Below, piece after piece: positions 8,009 through 15,584 of a stretch of 45,865 bases of DNA (position 1 is its first letter; every line of letters starts with the position of its first letter). Location: the NCBI GenBank assembly GCA_021737045.1, contig JAIPES010000013.1, forward strand, positions 1 through 45,865, read 5' to 3'. The translations under genes and the position numbers were made by a program. The notes under the pieces are model-generated. The model had not been told where the DNA came from and did no database searches. It saw only the letters and a list, made by a program, of their open reading frames with translations. The stretch is from Desulfobacteraceae bacterium (lineage in GTDB: Bacteria > Desulfobacterota > Desulfobacteria > Desulfobacterales > Desulfosalsimonadaceae).

Positions 8009-9223
8009 CTACCAGCCCATGGGCACCAGAAACGCTTTTCCGGTCATCTGAAGGGTTTTGTCCGGCTCGGTTTTACACTTTTCGCTCACCGAACGGATCA
8101 GATGGCCCGCTGCGGTTTGTGTCCAGAACCAGCGGGCAAACTCCCGGCTCGTGGGCGGGGTCGTGCCCGGCTGATGGCTGGCTGCCTCGTAATAAAAGGT
8201 TTTCAGGTCCTGAACCGCAAGCCGGATGGCCACAGCCAGGGTCATTTCCGAATCCCCGGGCTCCGGGGATTGATCCAGCAAATAATCACAAAGCAGGCCT
8301 GCGGCTGCATCCGGTTCAAAATTGGCCAAAGCCGTGCGGCTTTGCTCCTTGCGGCGTTTGTCATACCAGGGCATCAGCTCTGTCATTTCCCGGCGAAGGG
8401 CGGATACCTGTTTTTCCAGATCGGTTTCAGCCTGCTCAGGGGCGGAGAAGCTGATTGGACAGGACCATGCCGCTTGTGCCGCATCGGAATCATCTGCTCC
8501 AACCGGTGCTTCCTCGGAAAAATCAACCAGAACAGGACCGGATCGGGCATTTAAAAGCTCCAGGGCCGAAACCAGCACTTTTTTCTGAAATGACGGATCA
8601 TCGGGCACACCCAAAGGGCGGCCCAGGTCAAATGGCACCCACAGTGCCCGGGGCGGATGGATTTTTTCCGTGTGCACCCGGATCAGGCTGATCTGGGTGG
8701 TGGCAATGCCTTTGGCTTCCAGGTAATGGGCCAGCGCGCCCACGGCGCGCGTGCAAAACGGTCAGACCGGAATCAGAACAGCGGCATCCACATTGTCGCC
8801 TTTGAGCAGGCCGGCCAGATTTTCCGCAGAAGGTGCCATTTTCGAGGGATCAGCAGCGCCCATGAAAGAATAATGAAAATCAGCCACACTGCCGATGCGG
8901 TTTTCATCAGCCAGCTGCCGGAGCCGGTCAATGGGAAAAACCACGTTCCAGTCCTGCTGAAAACCCGTGCGGTCAAAATTTGTTGAAATATGGGTCATGA
9001 CCAGGTCCTCTGCCTTACTGGTGCCGTCGATCACCCGAAAGTCACCGTCCATTCCCCCAAAGGGCCGGTCGCCCCGGCGATGAAGCCCGGCCGTGGAAAT
9101 TATCGCGATTCGCTGATTTGCCAGTTCCGGGACATTGACCCAGGGCGTGTGATCAAACTGCGGACAGGGCAGATCGGCAATATGGGAGCGCATGGGTTCA
9201 GTCAAATTTTCAAGTCGCGCCAT
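8009..9223 (-). CDS. GrdB/PrdB-family selenoprotein B-like protein (Sec at in-frame TGA)
   Basis: A 404-residue protein when the TGA at 8762-8764 is read as selenocysteine (residue 154). The two halves are in the same frame: the first ends AAVLIPV, then U-P-F-C, then TRAVGALAHYLEAKG. This V-U-P-x-C redox motif and the flanking sequence fit the glycine/sarcosine/betaine reductase selenoprotein B family, whose clostridial members reduce C-N bonds in amino-acid reductases. Partners GrdA/GrdC/GrdE are absent, so the actual substrate is unknown. A SECIS-like hairpin lies directly after the TGA. Start is certain: AAAGGAGGATATA precedes ATG. The downstream GTG at 8743 has no ribosome site, so a separate second gene is unlikely. 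A Cys-rich MerR regulator lies just upstream on the same strand. Confidence 0.9.
8734..8764 (-). promoter_or_regulatory. Sec TGA codon and bacterial SECIS-like hairpin
   Basis: On the minus strand the TGA (8764-8762) is followed by 11 bases (8761-8751) and then a 17-nt hairpin: GCGCGCC, loop GTG, GGCGCGC (8750-8734), a perfect 7-bp GC stem. This spacing and size match what I recall of the minimal E. coli fdhF SECIS, whose loop also carries an essential G-U. It supports SelB-dependent readthrough. SelA/SelB/SelC genes are not in this window. Confidence 0.8.
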
Positions 9224-9254
9224 TATATCCTCCTTTATTAAACAATTACGTAAC

Positions 9255-9284
9255 TGTATAGTTTCAGGCCAAATTTACTGTCAT
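9255..9284 (-). promoter_or_regulatory. Candidate promoter of the selenoprotein gene
   Basis: Read on the minus strand: ATGACA (9284-9279), 18 bases, TATACA (9260-9255). Directly downstream lies CAGTTACGTAATTG (9256-9243), which resembles a sequence upstream of the merR gene and may be a regulator site. Distance to the ATG at 9223 leaves a short leader with the AAAGGAGG ribosome site. Confidence 0.45.
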
Positions 9285-9297
9285 GTTTGCACAGTGT

Positions 9298-9777
9298 TTA
9301 TATGATGGCCTGGCAAGGCAGCGGCAGTTTTTCTCTGGAGGTCACTACGCTGCATTTCCGGCAGGTTTCCCGGGTTGGCGCCCGCTCACACCCCTGACAT
9401 CGACTTACCAGATCCATGGCTTCGCGGATTTCGACTTCCAGTTTCTGATAATCGCTGATTTTTTTTTCAACCGCGCGCTTTTGTTCTTCAAGCAGGGCCA
9501 GGACCCGGCTGCTTGCTTCATCTCCCGTGGCGCCGTTTTTGCGGGCCTCGTAAAGGGCCCTGATCTGTTTTAAGGCAAAACCGGCATCCCTGAGCTTTTG
9601 AACAAAAAACACCGTATCCGCCGTTTCCGGAAAAAACAGGTAAAAGCCCCCGGCACTTCGGGCAGCCGGTTCAATAAACCCCTCTTCCATGTAATAGCGG
9701 ACAGTACGCACGGTGGTGCCGGCCATTTTGGCAATCTCACCGATCTGACAAAGATTTTCAGGTTTGTTATTTTCCAT
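9298..9777 (-). CDS. MerR-family regulator with Cys-rich C-terminus
   Basis: About 159 residues. An N-terminal winged helix of MerR type (CQIGEIAKMAGTTVRTVRYY) is followed by wing residues and a long dimerising coiled coil (about residues 75-115). The C-terminal effector tail holds at least five Cys in CQGCERA, CRKC and a final LPC, a plausible metal or redox sensor. Its stop is 75 bases upstream of the selenoprotein gene, which it probably controls. An ATG six codons upstream (9795) is an alternative start; neither has a good ribosome site. The effector cannot be named from sequence. Confidence 0.85.
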   Translation of the reverse strand: MENNKPENLCQIGEIAKMAGTTVRTVRYYMEEGFIEPAARSAGGFYLFFPETADTVFFVQKLRDAGFALKQIRALYEARKNGATGDEASSRVLALLEEQKRAVEKKISDYQKLEVEIREAMDLVSRCQGCERAPTRETCRKCSVVTSREKLPLPCQAII

Positions 9778-9835
9778 GGTGTATAAAATAACCATACTTT
9801 TACGTTATTGTCAAATCAAAAATTTGTCCGGCTGG

Positions 9836-9864
9836 TTGACATCCCTGTCAAGGACTGTCATATT
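9836..9864 (+). promoter_or_regulatory. Sigma-70-like promoter for the UPF0182 gene
   Basis: TTGACA (9836-9841), 17-base spacer, CATATT (9859-9864). It sits about 70 bases before the ATG at 9934 in the divergent merR/UPF0182 intergenic region. The -35 is perfect, the -10 weaker. Confidence 0.55.
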
Positions 9865-9933
9865 TGGATCAAACAAAAGCCTCCCTCCGGTTTAACCTTA
9901 TTGGCCCGTAAAAAACAGGGCAGGAGAACATAA

Positions 9934-12600
9934 ATGCAAAAACCCAAACCCTGGCTGCTGGGTCTGCTGGCAGTGCTTGTCATTCTTGCTGTCGCCTATG
10001 TTGGCTTTTATTTTCTCTTCCTGGATTTCCTGGTGGACTATTGGTGGTTTGATTGCCTGGGCTACGGGTGGTATTTTTTCCAGCGGGTTTCTTACCGGTA
10101 CCTGGTATTCGGCGGGGTGACCCTGTTTTTCTTTCTGGTGTTTTTTCTCAACTTCTGGGCGGCTTCCCGGTTTCTTGGCACATCGCCTGCCGAAGCAGAA
10201 AAAAAAGACAAAAACCGCACCCGTCGCTACCGTGACATGGCCCGGATGTTCCGCACCGGCTCAATGAAGATCTATACTCCGCTTTCACTGGTGCTTTCCA
10301 TATTTGTGGCCCTGCCTGTTTTTGAAAAATGGGAGGAACTGCTGTTTTTCCTGTTCGGCCCCAATGCCGGAACAAAGGATCCGGCCTTTGGTATTGACGT
10401 GAGTTTTTACCTGTTTTCCTATCCCATCCATATGCTGCTGGAACAGCGGCTGTTGATCGCAGTGGCCATTGTGGCCGCAGCTTCCCTTCTGCTCTATATC
10501 ATCGAACGCCGGATGCTGGCAAAAACCGATCAACCCCTGGCCAGGGGCGCCAGAGTTCATCTCAATATTCTGGCGCTGATCCTGGCTGTGCTGGTTGGCT
10601 GGGGATTTTTCCTGAAACGCTACGGCCTGGTTTTTACCAGCGATCACATGCCCCTGTTTTACGGACCCGGGTTTACGGAAATGCATGTTACGCTGCCCCT
10701 GATCTGGGCAGCAGTGATCTGCTGGGTGGCAGCAGCGGCAGGCATTGTTTATTATCTGAATTTTCGCCGTGCCCTGTTTCCGGCCCTCGGCTTGATAGCC
10801 CTGTTTGCCGGTGTTTTTGCCCTGGGGAACACCGCTTTTTTGCCCAATCTGGTAGAGAAATATTTGGTTCTTCCAAATGAGCTGTCCCGCCAGCAGCCCT
10901 ACATTGAAAACAGCATCGAAGCCACCTTGGGGGCCTATGGCTTATCTGACGTGGAAACCCGCAAACTTGAAGTAAACCGCATCCCCTGGGGGCAGACCAC
11001 TGAATCGATCCGCACCAACATTGAAAACATTCCGGTATGGGACCGGCACCTGCTGGAAGACGTTTATGAACAGCTCCAGAGCATCCGGCCTTATTACAAT
11101 TTCACGGGCGTGGATGTGGACCGCTATGAAATTGACGGCCGGGTTCAGCAGGTCAATCTGGCGGCAAGGGAGATCAATCTGGATAAGCTGCCCGGCTCCG
11201 GGAAAAACTGGATCAACCGGCACCTGCAGTATACTCACGGCTACGGCCTGGTCATGACCCCTGCGGCCCAGAGTGGCGAGCATTTCATGAAATGGCAGAT
11301 CCGCGGGATTCCGCCGGTTTCTGATTTCGGTCTTGAGATTTCCGAGCCCGGCATTTACTTTGGCCAGGAATCCCTGGAGTATGTGATTGCGCCCAATGAC
11401 GCCGGTGAAATCGATTATCCGGAGGGCGACTCCTTTGCCGGAACCGATTACACCGGCAGCACCGGCATTGCAGTTGATTCCATGTTCCGCAAGCTCCTGC
11501 TTTCCATCTACTTCAGGGACCGGAACATCTTTTTTACCGCAAAAACCGGAAATGACAGCAAAATCCTTTTCCGCCGCAATATCCGGGAAGCTGTCAACCA
11601 CCTGACCCCGTATTTCAACCTCGACAATGATCCCTATCTTGTGGCCACAGACGACGGTTTGTTCTGGTTTCTGGACGCCTATACCCGGTCGGCGCGTTAT
11701 CCCAACTCAGAACCCTTTGATGATCACAACAACTATATTCGCAATTCCGTCAAAATTGTCATGGATGCCTACAACGGCACCATTGACTATTACATGGCAG
11801 ACGCCGAAGACCCCGTGGTGCGGGCCTATGACCGGATGTATCCGGGATTGCTCAAACCCCTGGAAGAAATGCCCGAGAACCTGCGCGCCCATATCCGGTA
11901 TCCCAAGGACATTTTTGAAATTCAGATGGAGATCTACACCAAATACCATCAAACCGATCCCAAAACCTTTTACCAGGAAGAGGATCTCTGGGAGTTTGCC
12001 CATCAGAACCCAAAGGAAATCCGCGAGATTGGTTCCCAGTCGATGCGGGCCTATTACCTGACCCTGGACCTGATTGAGCAGGATCACCCGGAGTTTACGC
12101 TTATTTCCCCCATGACCCCCAACAACCGCCCCAATCTCCGGGCCATGGTCATTGCCGGGTGCGACGGGGACAGATACGGAAAATTTTATGTTTTTAGTTT
12201 CCCTAAAGGCGAGCAGGTATACGGCCCGTCCCAGATCAGCGCCCTGATCGATCAGAACACGGAAATCGCCGAGCAGTTTACCCTGTGGGACCAGGTGGGC
12301 TCTGAGGTCAAACGGGGGCGGATGATCATTTTGCCCATAGCCGACGTGGTTTTCTATATCCAGCCGGTATACCTCAGCGCTGCATCGGATTTGAAAATCC
12401 CCCAGCTCCAGCGTCTTCTTGTCACCCAGGGCGACGTAGTGGCCATGGATGTCTCGCTGGAAAAGGCCTTTGACCAGATCCGAAACCGCCTGCACAGGGG
12501 GGGACATCCCACCGAACCCGAAACCCCGCAGGCGTCTGCACCGGATCAGCCGGCCGGCGGAGGCCAAGAACCAGGCCCGGCCGAAGATGAGACCCTTTAA
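9934..12600 (+). CDS. UPF0182 family integral membrane protein
   Basis: An 888-residue protein of the UPF0182/COG1615 family, found widely in bacteria with no settled function. The first roughly 310 residues carry about seven hydrophobic membrane segments (e.g. WLLGLLAVLVILAVAYVGFY); the remainder is a large soluble domain with the family's conserved stretches (RPYYNFTGVDVDRYEIDG, HTHGYG-like QYTHGYGLVMTP, RAYDRMYPGL). The C-terminus is a Pro/Glu-rich tail. RBS GGAGA precedes the ATG. The AsmA-like gene follows after 24 bases, so the two are probably co-transcribed; a joint envelope role is inference. Confidence 0.92.
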   Translation: MQKPKPWLLGLLAVLVILAVAYVGFYFLFLDFLVDYWWFDCLGYGWYFFQRVSYRYLVFGGVTLFFFLVFFLNFWAASRFLGTSPAEAEKKDKNRTRRYRDMARMFRTGSMKIYTPLSLVLSIFVALPVFEKWEELLFFLFGPNAGTKDPAFGIDVSFYLFSYPIHMLLEQRLLIAVAIVAAASLLLYIIERRMLAKTDQPLARGARVHLNILALILAVLVGWGFFLKRYGLVFTSDHMPLFYGPGFTEMHVTLPLIWAAVICWVAAAAGIVYYLNFRRALFPALGLIALFAGVFALGNTAFLPNLVEKYLVLPNELSRQQPYIENSIEATLGAYGLSDVETRKLEVNRIPWGQTTESIRTNIENIPVWDRHLLEDVYEQLQSIRPYYNFTGVDVDRYEIDGRVQQVNLAAREINLDKLPGSGKNWINRHLQYTHGYGLVMTPAAQSGEHFMKWQIRGIPPVSDFGLEISEPGIYFGQESLEYVIAPNDAGEIDYPEGDSFAGTDYTGSTGIAVDSMFRKLLLSIYFRDRNIFFTAKTGNDSKILFRRNIREAVNHLTPYFNLDNDPYLVATDDGLFWFLDAYTRSARYPNSEPFDDHNNYIRNSVKIVMDAYNGTIDYYMADAEDPVVRAYDRMYPGLLKPLEEMPENLRAHIRYPKDIFEIQMEIYTKYHQTDPKTFYQEEDLWEFAHQNPKEIREIGSQSMRAYYLTLDLIEQDHPEFTLISPMTPNNRPNLRAMVIAGCDGDRYGKFYVFSFPKGEQVYGPSQISALIDQNTEIAEQFTLWDQVGSEVKRGRMIILPIADVVFYIQPVYLSAASDLKIPQLQRLLVTQGDVVAMDVSLEKAFDQIRNRLHRGGHPTEPETPQASAPDQPAGGGQEPGPAEDETL

Positions 12601-12624
12601 CAGTTCACAAGCCGGGTAAGGAAT

Positions 12625-15576
12625 ATGCCACGGCCCCGTAAATCCCTGATCGCTGTTTTGGTGTTATTCTGCCTGATTGCCGCATTTCAGGCATCGGGTT
12701 ATTTTCTGGGCAGGATCATGGCCCCCCGGCTGGAAAAACAGATCAGCAGCTTAATTGATGCCCGGGTTGTCCTGGAAAACATGCGGTTTTCTTTTCTCAC
12801 CGGCGCCCGGGCTGACCGCGTGGTCATTTCTTTGCCGGAAAATCCGAATCAGTCCAGGAATTTTCATCTGGAAATAAGCGACCTGACTGTCAGCCATGGC
12901 CTCACTGCACTTATTGCCGGGCAATATCAGGTCACGGGCATCCGGATCCGAAACCTGGAGGCATCGGCAACCCCTGCCGCACGGCCCTTGCTATCCGCTC
13001 TCCGGAAAAAAATAAAGCAAAAGCAGCACTTCCCGGACATCCGAATAATCCGGGGGGATATCAGCATCCGTCATCCGGATTTCCCCCGGGGTTTACACAT
13101 CAGCGACCTGACCGCACGCCGGCTGGGAAACGGCCAGATGGAGATAGACGCCCTGGCCTCTTTTGACGGCCATGAAAACAACATCAGGGCACATATCAAT
13201 GTGGACCCCGGTCAGATACATGCTTTGGCGCAGTTGTCCGTATCCGGCTATCCCCTCTCCAGCCTTCCGGCAGGCCGGTTATTGGAAAAATTTCCACAAC
13301 TCGGTCAGCTGCCCCTTGACCAGACCGTTACAGGCAAAATCACCGTCCAATACGATCAGGCATCCCAAAGTCTGATTTTCAGCCGCGGCCGGTTTGAAAC
13401 CGGAAACAGCAGCTTCCGGATCTCATCTGCCGGCATTGATTTTGACAGCAAAGACCCGCACCGGGCCTGGATCAATGCGGATTTTTGGGAAATTAAGCTG
13501 GCTGTGTTGGACCGGCTGGGAATGTTCAACAACATGCCGGAAAAAATCCGGCCCCGGATCATGGATGGAAAGTTCCACGCCCGGGTCCATGGCCGCTGGA
13601 ACCCGGGATCGGGTTTTGATTTGGATGCCGGCCTGAGCGTGGAGTCCGGCGCTGTATTTCTGCCCGGGTTAAACACCAGCGTGGATGCCATTGAAGCAAA
13701 TGTTGACCTGGCCTTTCCCGGTCGGATACACATCCGGCAAAGCCGGGGGCGCACTTCCGGGGGCCGGATCCGGGCTTCGGGCAGCCTGGGCTGGAACAGC
13801 AGGGCCGGAATCCATGATCCGTTCATGGAAATTGACATGGATCACATCCGGCCGGATAAACAGATCGACCGGCTTTTGCCCGAATCCATCCGAAAAGCCG
13901 TGCAAAAGCTTAATTTGCAAAACCCCGGGGTAAACGGAAAAATATTGTTTGCCGGCCCGGAAATGGAACTGAATCTCGGCGTTTACGCCCAAACCGCCCG
14001 GCTGCCCCATCTGCCCTTTTCGCTCCATGGGCCTGCAGCCACAATCCGGTGGCGGACCGGAGAAAAAACCGTCCGACTGGATGATCTCAGCGCCCGTCTT
14101 CATGGAAAAAACCTGGAAGGCAATGCCCTGCTTTACGTAAAACAGCCGGTTTCCGCGGATTTCACCCTGTTTGGCCGGCATCTGCCCATTAAATCTGAAA
14201 TTCTGGATTGGCTCGACATTGAAACCGGACCCTGGTCTGTTGACGGAAGATATGATCTTGAACTCCAGGCCAGGAAATGGCGATCCAATGGCGCAAATCC
14301 TTCTGACAGACTCAAGGGGATAGAGGCCAGCGTGGATATCCGGGATCTGTCAATGACCCATCCGGACTATGGCAGAGTGGCAGACAACTGGTACGGACAT
14401 CTGGCCCTGGCCGGCGACCGGCTCCGCCTGGGCGATTTCCGGGGAAACCTTTTCAATGCCGGATTTGAAGCAAACGGATTTATTCCCTTAAACGGAAAAG
14501 ACACGTCCCGTCTCCGGCTGGAATCCAAAACCATTGCCGTCAATCAGGCCTTGCGCAACGCTCTCCCCGGCCGATATGCCCGGGTTTTAAAGGAATTTGA
14601 TCTGACCGGACAGTGTGAACTGCAGGCGGACCTGGTATTTGACAAAAAAAACAAAATCCCGTCGTCAGCCAGGATCACGGCTGTGATCCATCACCTGGAG
14701 GCGCAGCAATCATCGGTTGCCGCCAGTACCGGCGGCAGCATCCGGGCTGATATCTCCCGGCTCAACACAGAAGGATTTGAATTTGAAGGCTTTGCCGAAC
14801 TCAGTCGGGTGACCGTGGGCCGGTTTGAATCAGACCGGCTGTCTGCAACCTTTTCCGGAAACCGGAAACGCCTGGACATCCCGGAAATGAAAGTCAGTGC
14901 ATACGGAGGCGCCATTTCGTTTGCAGACGTGGTTGTGCTGCCGGGCCCAAGGCAATGGCAGGCCCGGATCATGCCGGCCCACATAGACGTGGAAACCCTT
15001 GTGGGCGCATTCGGGGTGACCGGACGCCATGCCCCTGCCGGCAGTCTTCGGGGGACGATTGAGCTGCGGGGCACAGGATTTGAACCTGAATCCATGGAAG
15101 GTACAGGTGAGATCAAGATCGACCGGGGCAGATTGTATCAATTCCCGGTCCTGGCGTCGGTGTTCAGGGTTCTGGACCTGCAGCTGCCCACACAAAGCCC
15201 CATCACCGATGCCTACGGCACCTTCCGCATCAGCGGCGGCCGGCTGGATATAGAAGATCTGCTGCTTCTGGGCGGAACAATGCCCATGCATGTGGCCGGG
15301 TTTTTGGATCTGAAAAACAACAAGGCATTTCAAGACCAAAACATGGACCTTCTGGTCACCACCACCAAAACCGACGGGATTTTAAACAAAATTCCGGTGC
15401 TCAACTGGGTCAAGCACTACACCATTGACTGGTTCCGGCGCCTGGTTTTCCAGGCAAGGGTTCGGGGGACCATCGGGGACTATGAAGTCCAGAGCCTGGC
15501 CAGTCCGCTGGCCACACCCATTGAACGCATGTGGTCTTTGATGGAAATGCTGTCACCGGATGCGCCGGAAAGATAA
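12625..15576 (+). CDS. AsmA-like / DUF3971 envelope protein
   Basis: A 983-residue protein with one N-terminal membrane anchor (residues about 8-26) and a long periplasmic beta-rich body typical of the AsmA/YhdP/TamB group, thought to bridge inner and outer membranes for phospholipid movement. The C-terminal third matches the AsmA-like C-terminal domain (GSLRGTIELRGTGFEP; ISGGRLDIEDLLLLGG; VARG-type VFQARVRGTIGDYEV). TAAGGAAT precedes the ATG. Which subfamily it belongs to cannot be fixed by eye; the length is between AsmA (about 600) and YhdP (about 1270). It faces ftsK convergently with nine bases between stops. Confidence 0.85.
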   Translation: MPRPRKSLIAVLVLFCLIAAFQASGYFLGRIMAPRLEKQISSLIDARVVLENMRFSFLTGARADRVVISLPENPNQSRNFHLEISDLTVSHGLTALIAGQYQVTGIRIRNLEASATPAARPLLSALRKKIKQKQHFPDIRIIRGDISIRHPDFPRGLHISDLTARRLGNGQMEIDALASFDGHENNIRAHINVDPGQIHALAQLSVSGYPLSSLPAGRLLEKFPQLGQLPLDQTVTGKITVQYDQASQSLIFSRGRFETGNSSFRISSAGIDFDSKDPHRAWINADFWEIKLAVLDRLGMFNNMPEKIRPRIMDGKFHARVHGRWNPGSGFDLDAGLSVESGAVFLPGLNTSVDAIEANVDLAFPGRIHIRQSRGRTSGGRIRASGSLGWNSRAGIHDPFMEIDMDHIRPDKQIDRLLPESIRKAVQKLNLQNPGVNGKILFAGPEMELNLGVYAQTARLPHLPFSLHGPAATIRWRTGEKTVRLDDLSARLHGKNLEGNALLYVKQPVSADFTLFGRHLPIKSEILDWLDIETGPWSVDGRYDLELQARKWRSNGANPSDRLKGIEASVDIRDLSMTHPDYGRVADNWYGHLALAGDRLRLGDFRGNLFNAGFEANGFIPLNGKDTSRLRLESKTIAVNQALRNALPGRYARVLKEFDLTGQCELQADLVFDKKNKIPSSARITAVIHHLEAQQSSVAASTGGSIRADISRLNTEGFEFEGFAELSRVTVGRFESDRLSATFSGNRKRLDIPEMKVSAYGGAISFADVVVLPGPRQWQARIMPAHIDVETLVGAFGVTGRHAPAGSLRGTIELRGTGFEPESMEGTGEIKIDRGRLYQFPVLASVFRVLDLQLPTQSPITDAYGTFRISGGRLDIEDLLLLGGTMPMHVAGFLDLKNNKAFQDQNMDLLVTTTKTDGILNKIPVLNWVKHYTIDWFRRLVFQARVRGTIGDYEVQSLASPLATPIERMWSLMEMLSPDAPER

Positions 15577-15584
15577 AAGGCCGG

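Noticed and set aside
8009-8743. A separate gene starting at GTG 8743
   Set aside because: It is in frame with the upstream half across a TGA, begins inside the SECIS-like hairpin, has no ribosome site, and only the joined product matches the selenoprotein B family.
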